Assembly: GCA_017942105.1 (NCBI GenBank)
Contig: JAGAVE010000049.1
Coordinates: 1-36,851, forward strand
Reading direction: 5' to 3'
Length of the DNA: 36,851 nt
From: Clostridia bacterium
GTDB lineage: Bacteria; Bacillota; Clostridia; Oscillospirales; Acutalibacteraceae
This document shows, piece after piece, positions 8,179 through 16,969 of this stretch. Each line of letters begins with the position of its first letter. Within the stretch, counting starts at the first letter, position 1. Made by a program: the position numbers and the translations under genes. The notes beneath the pieces were generated by a model. The model worked only from the letters and a program-made list of their open reading frames with translations. It ran no database searches and had not been told where the DNA came from.

Positions 8179-9435
8179 TTATTTGCACTTTGTAAGGTGA
8201 TAGCCGTTTTTCTTGTGATGCTCATGAATTTGCTCTGTAACATCGATTATGATGTCAACACTCTTTTCAAGTGTATTCATATCAAGACCGTCGCAGGTGT
8301 CTTTATATGTATGGTAGTAATCTGTAGCATCAGGCTTCTGAGCAGCGAATGTGATTGTTTTGTATCCGCATCTGCAGATAGGTGTACTGTCGCAACCACC
8401 GACGGGGTTTGAAATAATGTTCGGCTTAACGCCTGCGTTTTTAAATGCTTTGATGAGCATATTCTTCATATCGTCATCAAACTTGGTCATAAGCCATGCG
8501 TCGCCCTTAACGGCATTGAAATGTTCATAGTCGCGAAGGCTGTCAATGTTGAAGAAATAGGGGTTGATAAGAAGCTTTTCGTCGCCTGCGTGAGCCTTCA
8601 TAAATGCTTCTGAGCCCTTAAGTCCTGCTTCTTCACTGCCGAGAGATGCGATGATAACACGGCAGTTATCGGGGAGCTTATCGGGGTTGTTTTTGAAGTA
8701 GTTACCCATAAAGAGAGAGGCACCGACGCCTGTAAGGTTATCCATCGCACCGGGTGAAGCCTTTTTCTTATCGTGAGAAAGGTAGATGCAAAGAGAATAG
8801 ATACCCGGGATGAAAACGAGGGGAGCAACAAGAAGGAAAATCCAGAAAGCCTTATTCATATCGTCAGGCTGGAGGACTGACCACATACCGAAAATTATAC
8901 GGAGAATTGAGCCGATGATGATTGAAACAACGCCGACAACACCGTAAACCGTACGGAGAATCATTGTCTTCGGATTCTTTACAGCCATCTGCCAGAGCCA
9001 GCTACTGTCAGCGTGACCGCTGAAAACGATAGTATGATCAATCGGGCCTTTGCCGTCCATAACGGAGTAAACATTACAGCTTTCTTCCTGCTTGAAGAAT
9101 CTGTCGAACCAGCCTTTGTAAGTGAAAACCTGGATGATTGCAAAAATCAATGTGCAAAGAGAAACGATCAATGATGCAATCGGATGAACATAGTAAAGCG
9201 CAAGAGCAACGAAGCCTGCATAACCCATATAAGGAATTGCACCGATGCTTGCTCTTGGAGCGAGCATAAACTTTTCAACGGTAGGTTTAACTCCCGTCAT
9301 TTCTTCCATAATTGCGGCAATGTCTTTCTGTGCTGCTCTTTCCTCATCACTGCCGGGAAGACGGGGACCGTGTTTATCGATAATAGTTTTGCAGAAGTTG
9401 AAAATCATATTTGCGCCCTGCTTGGCTGTTGACAT
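8179..9435 (-). CDS. M28-family metallopeptidase with inserted membrane segments
   Basis: A 418-residue zinc aminopeptidase-like protein. The five M28 metal ligands can be read: H141 (FSGHADS), D232 (GAMDNLTG), E268 or E269 (LGSEEAG), D298 (NIDSL) and H375 (DYYHTYKD). Between the N-terminal part and the metal site lie hydrophobic stretches at about 70-105, and between H141 and D232 a further pair at about 160-220. The catalytic domain is thus interrupted by transmembrane hairpins. The substrate is probably the N-terminus of a peptide, but the side of the membrane is not obvious. Start ATG at 9435 has GGAGGG upstream. It has its own promoter and terminator. Predicted peptidase activity is by family only. 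Confidence 0.85.
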   Translation of the reverse strand: MSTAKQGANMIFNFCKTIIDKHGPRLPGSDEERAAQKDIAAIMEEMTGVKPTVEKFMLAPRASIGAIPYMGYAGFVALALYYVHPIASLIVSLCTLIFAIIQVFTYKGWFDRFFKQEESCNVYSVMDGKGPIDHTIVFSGHADSSWLWQMAVKNPKTMILRTVYGVVGVVSIIIGSILRIIFGMWSVLQPDDMNKAFWIFLLVAPLVFIPGIYSLCIYLSHDKKKASPGAMDNLTGVGASLFMGNYFKNNPDKLPDNCRVIIASLGSEEAGLKGSEAFMKAHAGDEKLLINPYFFNIDSLRDYEHFNAVKGDAWLMTKFDDDMKNMLIKAFKNAGVKPNIISNPVGGCDSTPICRCGYKTITFAAQKPDATDYYHTYKDTCDGLDMNTLEKSVDIIIDVTEQIHEHHKKNGYHLTKCK

Positions 9436-9471
9436 AAAAATCCCTCCGTAATTCGTATAAACATTAACTAA

Positions 9472-9500
9472 AATATAGCATAATTTGTTTTATCAGTCAA
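9472..9500 (-). promoter_or_regulatory. Promoter of the M28 peptidase gene
   Basis: On the minus strand TTGACT (9495-9500), a 17-bp spacer and TATATT (9472-9477). Confidence 0.6.
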
Positions 9501-9550
9501 GATAAACAAAACGATGAAAAACAGTATTTATTCCTGCTTTTCATCGTTTG
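9500..9550 (-). terminator. Probable terminator of the small lipoprotein gene
   Basis: AAACGATGAAAA (9509-9520) and TTTTCATCGTTT (9538-9549) form a 12-bp stem with a 17-nt loop. On the minus strand it is followed by the T-rich TGTTTATCTT. The long loop makes it weaker than the others. Confidence 0.5.
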
Positions 9551-9564
9551 ATTTTACAGTTAAT

Positions 9565-10125
9565 TTATTTTGAGATTATAACATAAAGAGCTTCGTAATT
9601 CGCAAGTGTAAGTGTACCGTCTTCAGAAAGAGGAGCGTAGTTATCCAAATGCTGGTCAAGCGTTGAGGGGTCTTCAATAATTTTTCTTGCGTAATAATCA
9701 ATTTCTGAAAGGTTTTCAAGGTAGACGACTTTTTCTTTTTCGCTGAGCGAAGCTGTAAAGTTTTTATAGTCCTGCTGAGCTTCGTTAGCTGTGAAATCGC
9801 TGTTCTCAGTAAAATTGAGAAGCTTATATGAAATCTGATAAGCCTTTGTTATTGAGCCTGCCGTTCCGATCGGATAATCCTTGATGTTGTTGAGGATAGT
9901 GTCAAGGCTGTCAATTTCAACCTTTTCGGTTGAAGATGAAGGTTCGGTCGGTTCAGGACGGGTCAAATCAGGCTTTTGAGTTGAAGGTGTTGTATTATTT
10001 CCGGAAACAACAATGGGAGCGGCAGTAGTCTCTTCCTCTCCGCTGAGCAAATCGCAGGCGCAAAAGGTTGAAATTATTGCGGCAAAAGCCGTAACCGTTG
10101 CTATTAATTTAAAAGCTTTTTTCAT
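9565..10125 (-). CDS. Putative lipoprotein of unknown function
   Basis: A 186-residue secreted protein. It has an N-terminal MKKAFKLIATVTAFAAI signal peptide ending in STFCAC, a plausible but non-classical lipobox, with the second Cys as the likely lipidation site. A Thr/Pro/Ser/Glu-rich linker (about 35-75) follows, then a helical, charged C-terminal domain with no recognised family. The ATG at 10125 is preceded by AAAGGAG. A further 108 codons of open frame upstream (to 10449) overlap the divergent glycosyltransferase gene and read as noise, so they are excluded. It shares a divergent promoter region with the glycosyltransferase, but nothing else indicates its role. Confidence 0.75.
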   Translation of the reverse strand: MKKAFKLIATVTAFAAIISTFCACDLLSGEEETTAAPIVVSGNNTTPSTQKPDLTRPEPTEPSSSTEKVEIDSLDTILNNIKDYPIGTAGSITKAYQISYKLLNFTENSDFTANEAQQDYKNFTASLSEKEKVVYLENLSEIDYYARKIIEDPSTLDQHLDNYAPLSEDGTLTLANYEALYVIISK

Positions 10126-10159
10126 AGCCGTTACTCCTTTACGGGTTAATCTTAAGTAT

Positions 10160-10187
10160 ATTATATCAGCATTATTCTTTTTTGCAA
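10160..10187 (-). promoter_or_regulatory. Promoter of the lipoprotein gene
   Basis: On the minus strand TTGCAA (10182-10187), a 16-bp spacer and TATAAT (10160-10165). Confidence 0.5.
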
Positions 10188-10198
10188 GTGAAATAAAT

Positions 10199-10241
10199 TT
10201 GCTTTTTGATGAATGGTAATGTATACTGTATATATACTGTA
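10199..10241 (+). promoter_or_regulatory. Glycosyltransferase promoter with direct repeats
   Basis: TTGCTT (10199-10204), a 17-bp spacer and TATACT (10222-10227). A second reading is TTGATG (10206-10211), 17 bp, TATATA (10229-10234). The region contains a perfect direct repeat TATACTGTA (10222-10230 and 10233-10241) with an 11-bp period, about one helical turn. It could therefore be a binding site as well as a -10 element. Confidence 0.45.
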
Positions 10242-10260
10242 CAAAAGCAGAGGTGTTTTT

Positions 10261-11274
10261 GTGAAACTGAGTTATATTGTGCCTGTTTATAAGGTTGAAA
10301 AATATCTGGAAGAGTGCGTTGAATCTATACTTTCGCAGACGATGGATGATTATGAAATAATCCTCGTTGATGACGGCTCCCCTGATAATTGCCCTGCGAT
10401 GTGCGATGCGTACGCAGAAAAACATCCCGAAAAAATTCGCGTTGTGCATAGGGAAAACAGTGGTCCGTCAAAAACGCGAAATGTTGGTTTGAGCATGGCG
10501 TCGGGCAATTATGTGTTTTTTATAGATAGTGACGATTTTCTGAAAGAAGATCGGATAAAGGAATTATATGAAAAAGCAGTGGAATTTGATGTGGATGTTT
10601 TACAGACCTCGTATTATAGCTTTAATGAGAACGATGGAAAAGAGACTTTTTTTGAGGCATCATTTGAAACAAACAAGCTTTTGACACATACTGATTTAGA
10701 AAAGGAACTTTGCTTTGCATCTTCAAAACGAAGAATTGTTTTTGCTTGGCGTAATCTTTTTAAAAGAGAGTTTTTGATTAAAAATAATATTGCCTTTAAA
10801 GAGGAGCTTCGTATGGTTGAGGAGGTTCCGTTTAATCTGGAAGCACTATCTAAGGCCGAGCGCTTTGTTGCTGTTGATATTCCTGTTTTGTGTTACAGAA
10901 TCAGAGAAGACAGCCTTCAAAGGCAGAAATATGTTCCCGATTATGATAAATGGCTTTATATGCAATGGTCGCTTAAGCTTAAACATTATTCCGAAAACTG
11001 CACGCCTTCGCAGGTTTTCTATGAGGATATTGCCGAATATACGGTCAAATCGATTTTTCCTATGCTTCTTGCGAATATTTACAGAAACAGACCGGAAGAG
11101 AGTTATGAGGTTCTGAAAAGGCTCGGCAATTCTGAAATGATGAGGAAATCATTTGCAGATTACGACATAAACAAGTTCAGGTCAAAGTCTCTTGATTGGT
11201 TGATGACTTGGTTTGCGAATAGAAAGCTGTATACTTTTGCACACCTTATATGCAAATTTGTTCTTTACAAATGA
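10261..11274 (+). CDS. Family 2 glycosyltransferase
   Basis: A 337-residue GT-A-fold transferase using a nucleotide sugar, probably for surface polysaccharide or glycolipid synthesis. It begins MKLSYIVPVYKVEKYLEECV, with the UDP-binding segment IILVDDGSPD and the DxD metal site in FFIDSDDFL. No membrane helices are evident. The chosen start is GTG at 10261, with GAGGTG upstream; an in-frame ATG at 10213 would begin before the promoter's likely transcription start and adds a non-family leader. It stands alone between its own promoter and a terminator, so donor and acceptor cannot be inferred. Confidence 0.88.
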   Translation: MKLSYIVPVYKVEKYLEECVESILSQTMDDYEIILVDDGSPDNCPAMCDAYAEKHPEKIRVVHRENSGPSKTRNVGLSMASGNYVFFIDSDDFLKEDRIKELYEKAVEFDVDVLQTSYYSFNENDGKETFFEASFETNKLLTHTDLEKELCFASSKRRIVFAWRNLFKREFLIKNNIAFKEELRMVEEVPFNLEALSKAERFVAVDIPVLCYRIREDSLQRQKYVPDYDKWLYMQWSLKLKHYSENCTPSQVFYEDIAEYTVKSIFPMLLANIYRNRPEESYEVLKRLGNSEMMRKSFADYDINKFRSKSLDWLMTWFANRKLYTFAHLICKFVLYK

Positions 11275-11278
11275 TTTT

Positions 11279-11316
11279 AAATCACCGTAGTTTTTTGCTG
11301 CGGTGATTTCTTTTTC
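11279..11316 (+). terminator. Terminator of the glycosyltransferase gene
   Basis: AAATCACCG (11279-11287) and CGGTGATTT (11301-11309), extended inward by three pairs including one wobble, followed by CTTTTTCTC. Confidence 0.75.
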
Positions 11317-11326
11317 TCTGCCCGTT

Positions 11327-11360
11327 TATGACAAAATTTTCCTTGCGGACTTTTTATAAT
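11327..11360 (+). promoter_or_regulatory. Possible Spo0A-type control region of spoIIGA
   Basis: A TATAAT (11355-11360) lies upstream of spoIIGA. ATGACA (11328-11333) sits 21 bp before it, a long spacing. The same bases read on the minus strand as TTTTGTCATA, close to the 0A-box core TTTTGTCGAA. B. subtilis spoIIG also has an over-long spacer and Spo0A sites. A caveat is that the implied transcription start falls at the Shine-Dalgarno. Confidence 0.3.
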
Positions 11361-11378
11361 ATCCGTGAGGTGGTTGGG

Positions 11379-12254
11379 ATGATTGTCTATGCAGATGTGC
11401 TTTTGGTTGTTAATCTATTTGTTAATTATTTGCTCCTTCTTTGCTCTTCAACGATAATGAAAAAACACGCAGGAAGGCTCAGACTTCTTTTTGGCGCATC
11501 GATAGGTGCAATTTACGGCTTCGTTGTGTTTCTTCCTGAATTGCCCGGGGTCATTGAATTTGCAATAAGAATTATTGCATCCGCACTAATAGTGCTGGCA
11601 GCGTTTGGGTTCAGGAATATTCCTTCGTTCTTGCGAAGCTTCTGCACATTTTTTGCGGTCAGTTTTTCTTTCGGCGGGATTTTGCTTGTTCTTTGGATAA
11701 CAGTTGCACCGGTCGGAATGGTATACAATAACGGTGCGGTGTATTTCGATATAGATTTATCGGTTCTGGCTGTTTCAACAGTAATAAGCTTTGCTGTTGT
11801 AAGCGTTCTTGCGCGTTTTACGGCGAGGCGCGCGCCGAGAGACAGCGTTGCTCTTGTAAAAATCGCATATAAAGGCAAGGAGGTTAACCTGACTGCTCTT
11901 ATTGACACGGGGAATTCGCTCTGCGAAACCTTCAGCGGATATCCCGTTATTCTCGGGGAGTTTGACAGTCTTGAAAAGATTATTCCAAAAGCTGTGAGGG
12001 AATTTATAGACGGTGAGGATGTTTCATCATCACCTGAAATGAGACTTGTTATGCATAAAACCGTTTCTGGCACGGGGGTTATGCCTGTGTTCAGACCCGA
12101 TTACATAGAAGTAAAATCCGTTTCGCATAGTGTCAAAACAAATGAAGTTTATGTTGGTGTAACAAAAAATAATCTTGCAAGGGGCGAGTATGAGCTGATA
12201 CTCAATCCTGCGTTGTTTGACGAGGAGAAACGATATGCTGAAGCTTTTGAATAA
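11379..12254 (+). CDS. spoIIGA: Sigma-E processing peptidase SpoIIGA
   Basis: A 291-residue membrane-bound aspartyl protease that removes the pro-sequence from pro-sigma-E in the mother cell after a forespore signal. The N-terminal half has about five membrane helices beginning [21 protein letters not shown]. The C-terminal half contains the single aspartyl-protease motif LIDTGNSL, and such domains act as dimers. The start was placed at ATG 11379, where GAGGTGG lies 5 nt upstream; the open frame extends 17 codons further without a better start. Its end overlaps sigE by 20 bp, and this enzyme-substrate gene pair is the usual order, which confirms the assignment. Confidence 0.92.
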   Translation: MIVYADVLLVVNLFVNYLLLLCSSTIMKKHAGRLRLLFGASIGAIYGFVVFLPELPGVIEFAIRIIASALIVLAAFGFRNIPSFLRSFCTFFAVSFSFGGILLVLWITVAPVGMVYNNGAVYFDIDLSVLAVSTVISFAVVSVLARFTARRAPRDSVALVKIAYKGKEVNLTALIDTGNSLCETFSGYPVILGEFDSLEKIIPKAVREFIDGEDVSSSPEMRLVMHKTVSGTGVMPVFRPDYIEVKSVSHSVKTNEVYVGVTKNNLARGEYELILNPALFDEEKRYAEAFE

Positions 12255-12945
12255 AATCAGGACTATTTTTTTGAATTTAAGTAAAGAGGAAAACGGGTCG
12301 GTTTATTATGTTAACGGACCCGAAACTCTTCCTCCGCCGCTTACTAAGGATGAAGAGCTTGCTCTTATGGCGAGGCTGGGGGAAGGGGATGATGCAGTAC
12401 GGGAAAAGCTGATTGTTCATAATCTTCGCTTGGTTGTATATATTGCAAAAAAATTTGAAAGCTCAGGTGTCGGGATAGAAGACCTTGTTTCGATAGGTAC
12501 AATCGGACTTATTAAGGCAGTAAACACATTCAGACCGGATAAAAATATCAAACTGGCAACATATGCGTCAAGATGCATTGAAAACGAAATTCTTATGTTT
12601 CTTCGAAAAACAAGCCCGTTGCGAAATGAGGTTTCAATCGATGAACCGCTTAATGTTGATTGGGACGGAAATGAATTGCTCTTATCGGATATTCTGGGCA
12701 GTGAGGCAGATGTTGTCAATAAGGATATCGAGCTGGAGGATGAAAAGAATCTACTGATAAAAACAATCAACTCGATGAATGAAAGGGAACGGACTATAAT
12801 GTCTATGCGCTTTGGTCTTGGAGGCGAAAGAGAATATACGCAGAAAGAGGTTGCTGATATTTTAGGGATATCGCAGAGCTATATTTCCAGATTGGAGAAA
12901 AGGATTATCGAAAGATTAAGAAAAGAAATAGAAAAAGTTTCCTGA
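12235..12945 (+). CDS. sigE: RNA polymerase sigma-E, sporulation mother-cell sigma factor (pro-form)
   Basis: A 236-residue sigma-70-family protein. The N-terminal amphipathic pro-region ends near [14 protein letters not shown], the conserved start of mature sigma-E. Region 2 is seen in [13 protein letters not shown] and [37 protein letters not shown] follows, and region 4 has a helix-turn-helix in [23 protein letters not shown] 12235 is chosen because GAGGAG sits just upstream; a TTG at 12217 would begin inside that ribosome-binding site. It directs early mother-cell transcription once cleaved by SpoIIGA. In many Clostridia sigG follows directly, but here it does not. Confidence 0.94.
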   Translation: MLKLLNKIRTIFLNLSKEENGSVYYVNGPETLPPPLTKDEELALMARLGEGDDAVREKLIVHNLRLVVYIAKKFESSGVGIEDLVSIGTIGLIKAVNTFRPDKNIKLATYASRCIENEILMFLRKTSPLRNEVSIDEPLNVDWDGNELLLSDILGSEADVVNKDIELEDEKNLLIKTINSMNERERTIMSMRFGLGGEREYTQKEVADILGISQSYISRLEKRIIERLRKEIEKVS

Positions 12946-12959
12946 TTTTAAATTTGCTG

Positions 12960-12988
12960 TTGAAATCCTATCGACAATAATGTATACT
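12960..12988 (+). promoter_or_regulatory. Promoter of the DEDDh exonuclease gene
   Basis: TTGAAA (12960-12965), a 17-bp spacer and TATACT (12983-12988) in the gap after sigE, so the exonuclease need not depend on sporulation transcription. Confidence 0.6.
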
Positions 12989-13020
12989 GGTCTTATCCTT
13001 TATTCAGGAGAGGGGAAACG

Positions 13021-13878
13021 ATGCACTACATTGTTATGGACCTCGAATGGAATAACACATATGCTAAACGCATCAAAGGATTTATCAATGAGGTGATTGA
13101 AGTCGGCGCAGTTATGCTTGATGAAAATCTTGATTATGTTGATGAATTTTCTTGTATGGTGCGTTCGCAGATTGGCAAGAAGCTTCGCGGCAATGTTAAA
13201 AGACTGACTCATATAACAAATGATGAGGTCAGAAACGGCGAACCTTTTACAAAGGTTATGAGCGACTTCAAACGCTGGATCGGCGGAAGAGACAATGTTA
13301 TTCTTACTTGGGGCGACGGAGACATCAGAGTGCTTATTGAAAACTTCCGTTATCTCAACGGACTTCAGGTTTTACCGTTTCTCACGAATTATCTTGACAT
13401 CCAGCACTATTTCCAGATTAAAAAGGAAATACCGAAAGCAAAGCAGATCGGTCTTTTTGCTGCTGCGGAGCTTGTGGATGTTGACCCTGAGCTTTTTGCG
13501 CACCACAGAGCCTTGGACGACAGTTTAGTAACAGCCGAGTGTCTTAGAAGAGTTTTTGATGAGAAGGATTTCTTTGGTTATGTTGTCAGATGCGATGATG
13601 ACTTTTATCAGAAGCTTCAGTATAAGCCGCACGCGATCGGAAATATCAACCATCCGTTGGTCGATAAAACGCTGCTGTCGTTTACCTGCGAAAAGTGCGG
13701 TTCAAGGGGAGAACAGCTTACGGACTGGCGATATTCAAACCAGTTTTTCAGAGCTAATTTCCATTGCCCCGTATGCAATTATGATGCGCGCGTATCCGTG
13801 AGATTCAAAAAGTACTTTGACAGACTGGAAACAAAAAAGAATGTTTCCATAATCAGCAACGAAAAAGTCAAAAAATAG
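13021..13878 (+). CDS. DEDDh 3'-5' exonuclease with C-terminal zinc ribbon
   Basis: A 285-residue exonuclease of the DnaQ/KapD-like group. Metal-binding residues D7 and E9 (MDLEW), an Asp in TWGDGD (D99 or D101) and the HxAxxD motif (H162, D167) are all present, so activity is expected. The C-terminal 70 residues contain two Cys pairs (C223/C226 and C249/C252), consistent with a zinc ribbon, which is not part of the basic fold and could bind RNA, DNA or protein. The strong AGGAGAGGGG precedes the ATG. Its substrate (RNA or DNA) is unclear. A terminator follows. Confidence 0.85.
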   Translation: MHYIVMDLEWNNTYAKRIKGFINEVIEVGAVMLDENLDYVDEFSCMVRSQIGKKLRGNVKRLTHITNDEVRNGEPFTKVMSDFKRWIGGRDNVILTWGDGDIRVLIENFRYLNGLQVLPFLTNYLDIQHYFQIKKEIPKAKQIGLFAAAELVDVDPELFAHHRALDDSLVTAECLRRVFDEKDFFGYVVRCDDDFYQKLQYKPHAIGNINHPLVDKTLLSFTCEKCGSRGEQLTDWRYSNQFFRANFHCPVCNYDARVSVRFKKYFDRLETKKNVSIISNEKVKK

Positions 13879-13885
13879 CTGATAG

Positions 13886-13928
13886 CAAGAAAGCCTTGGA
13901 TTCAGATCCAAGGCTGCTTGTTTTTTTT
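13886..13928 (+). terminator. Terminator of the exonuclease gene
   Basis: AGCCTTGGAT (13892-13901) and ATCCAAGGCT (13906-13915) form a perfect 10-bp stem with a 4-nt loop. CAAG/CTTG pairs beyond a small internal loop and eight T follow. Confidence 0.88.
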
Positions 13929-13929
13929 A

Positions 13930-13964
13930 TGAAGAAAAGAGACTGCACCAAAAGATGCAGTCTC
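13930..13964 (-). terminator. Terminator of guaB
   Basis: GAGACTGCA (13939-13947) and TGCAGTCTC (13956-13964) form a 9-bp stem with an 8-nt loop. On the minus strand TTTTCTTC follows. It lies head-to-head with the exonuclease terminator. Confidence 0.8.
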
Positions 13965-13971
13965 CTGAGAT

Positions 13972-15438
<1,467 letters not shown>

Positions 15439-15479
15439 TCAAAATCCTCCTCAACTGTGTCGATTTTTTAAATTATTTA

Positions 15480-15508
15480 ATTATAACGCGTATTATTTAA
15501 AAAAGCAA
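15480..15508 (-). promoter_or_regulatory. Promoter of guaB
   Basis: On the minus strand TTGCTT (15503-15508), a 17-bp spacer and TATAAT (15480-15485). Confidence 0.6.
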
Positions 15509-15569
15509 TCGTTATTTAAACATTTTTTGAAAAATATCTAAGAAAATATTGGCGGAAGTTTTATCTGAT

Positions 15570-16661
15570 TTAAAACAATCCTGCTTTTTTACCGTTTTCC
15601 CGATGTTGAGTTATCGTTTCTGCGTAGTAGAAATCAACGCCGGTTGAGTCTGTCAAAAAGTAATAGTAATTTGTGTCAGACGGGTTGAGAGCGGCGTTTA
15701 TTGCTTTTATCCCCGGGTTGCAGATCGGGCCTACAGGAAGACCCTTGCAGTAATAAGTGCTGTAGATATCAATATAATGCCTGATCTCGTCACTCTGCTG
15801 AGTGAGGGGCAGAGGGTTGCCGTCGGTATCCTGCTTATAGCCAAGAAAATCTGCAAGAACATATTTGATATAGAAGGTTGTAACATCGCTTTCAAGCTTC
15901 GGGAATGACGGACTGTTCAGTCTGTTATGAAAAACAGACGAAACATTTGCGCATTCTGCAATGTCGCAGTCACATTCTTTCTGAATGATGGAGGCGAGGG
16001 TGAGCACCTCGTCTATTGTCATTCCGAGAGATGCGGCCTTTTCTTCCATTTCGGGAGTGATTTTGCTGTTGTAATTGCTGATGAATTTTTCTAAAACAGC
16101 TTTCGGGTCAGAGTTTTTGTAGAATTCATATGTGTCAGGGAAAACATATCCTTCAAGAAGAAAAACTCTTTCCTCGGAATCGCTTGTTTCAATCCCTTCA
16201 TACGGCTCGTTGCAGACCTTGAGAAAATCATCTTTCTTGCATACTCCGTTTTCTTCAAGTCTTTGTGCAATCTGAAGAACTGTAAAGCCTTCGGGGAATG
16301 TAACTTTTACTATATTGGGATTTTCATAATTTTGATTTGAAGTGTTGTTCTGAGTGCTGAGGAAAGGTACTCCTTTTCCTACGAGCTCCCTGAACCAGGG
16401 TTTATCTTTGGCAGTCAGCAAAAACAGCGTTGAACCCAAAGCAACGCAAAGAGCAACGATTATTACAATAAGAGTTTTTTTGGGGTTTTTACGCTTTTTA
16501 ATGGAATTCTGAAATGTCTCGTGCGTTTCAACCGTCTCTTTATAAGATTCAATTTCGATATACTTTTTAAAGCTTTCGGTTTCTATTTTTTCTTCGGGAA
16601 CAGCGGAAGATTTTTCTTCCGGAGTATTTTCTTTTTTTAAGTTTGATTTATCATTATTCAT
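15570..16661 (-). CDS. mltG: Endolytic murein transglycosylase MltG
   Basis: A 363-residue YceG/MltG protein that cleaves nascent glycan strands at the outer face of the membrane. A charged cytoplasmic N-terminus of about 60 residues precedes one membrane helix (63-83). The outer part has a LysM-like region (KVTFPEGFTVLQIAQRLEENG) and the conserved LEGYVFPDTYEF. The catalytic segment is ASIIQKE, where the second glutamate of the usual ASIVEKE is kept and the first is Gln. SVFHNRL, LESDVTTFY and GLPVGPICNPG complete the family signature. ATG 16661 has AGAGGT upstream. It sits alone, divergent from a small gene. Confidence 0.92.
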   Translation of the reverse strand: MNNDKSNLKKENTPEEKSSAVPEEKIETESFKKYIEIESYKETVETHETFQNSIKKRKNPKKTLIVIIVALCVALGSTLFLLTAKDKPWFRELVGKGVPFLSTQNNTSNQNYENPNIVKVTFPEGFTVLQIAQRLEENGVCKKDDFLKVCNEPYEGIETSDSEERVFLLEGYVFPDTYEFYKNSDPKAVLEKFISNYNSKITPEMEEKAASLGMTIDEVLTLASIIQKECDCDIAECANVSSVFHNRLNSPSFPKLESDVTTFYIKYVLADFLGYKQDTDGNPLPLTQQSDEIRHYIDIYSTYYCKGLPVGPICNPGIKAINAALNPSDTNYYYFLTDSTGVDFYYAETITQHRENGKKAGLF

Positions 16662-16689
16662 AATAATTACCTCTGAAATTAGTGTTTTT

Positions 16690-16718
16690 ATGATACATTA
16701 ATTTATCCTTCGTGTCAA
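16690..16718 (-). promoter_or_regulatory. Promoter of mltG
   Basis: On the minus strand TTGACA (16713-16718), a 17-bp spacer and TATCAT (16690-16695). Confidence 0.6.
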
Positions 16719-16761
16719 TAAAAGACTGATTTCTGCAGATAATAAATGCGGAGGTGATATT

Positions 16762-16935
16762 GTGGAAAAGAAAAATAAGAAGTCAAAGAAGCAGAAAAAA
16801 CTGTCTCCCATTGTTGAGTCTATTATAGACGAATGGGAAACAGCCGATGAGGACGGAGTTTTCGATGCGTTGGGAAGCTACACGGGCATGGCGGAAGACG
16901 GCGGAAGACCCGTTCAGGATGCTGACGACTTATAA
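16762..16935 (+). CDS. 57-residue small protein, unknown function
   Basis: A GTG-started 57-codon gene with a near-perfect ribosome-binding site (GGAGGTGAT just ahead of the GTG). The first 13 residues are almost all Lys (MEKKNKKSKKQKK). The middle SPIVESIIDEWETADEDG is acidic and helical. The tail GSYTGMAEDGGRPVQDADDL is Gly/Asp-rich and looks like a defined motif rather than random coding. No signal peptide or membrane segment is present. The opposite charges of the two ends suggest a nucleic-acid- or protein-binding adaptor, which is inference only. It lies between mltG (divergent) and an unknown membrane protein (convergent). Confidence 0.7.
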   Translation: MEKKNKKSKKQKKLSPIVESIIDEWETADEDGVFDALGSYTGMAEDGGRPVQDADDL

Positions 16936-16962
16936 AAATCAGGGGTAGATTTCTCTACCCCC
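16935..16962 (-). terminator. Terminator hairpin of the polytopic membrane protein gene
   Basis: GGGGTAGA (16942-16949) and TCTACCCC (16954-16961) form an 8-bp stem with a 4-nt loop. On the minus strand it is followed by TGATTTTTAT. On the plus strand the T-run is about 15 nt away, so it probably serves the minus gene chiefly. Confidence 0.65.
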
Positions 16963-16969
16963 GAAATGA

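Noticed and set aside
9184..9432. Plus-strand ORFs opposite the M28 peptidase
   Set aside because: They are shadows of the peptidase's codons, with no ribosome-binding site and no recognisable domain.
10126..10449. 108-codon N-terminal extension of the lipoprotein frame
   Set aside because: It overlaps the divergent glycosyltransferase gene, reads as unrelated sequence and comes before a good AAAGGAG-ATG start with a signal peptide.
12217..12234. TTG start for sigE
   Set aside because: The TTG lies at the beginning of the GAGGAG ribosome-binding site of the ATG at 12235.
15439..15569. Purine riboswitch for guaB
   Set aside because: No conserved aptamer pattern is seen and the leader after the promoter is only about 35 nt.
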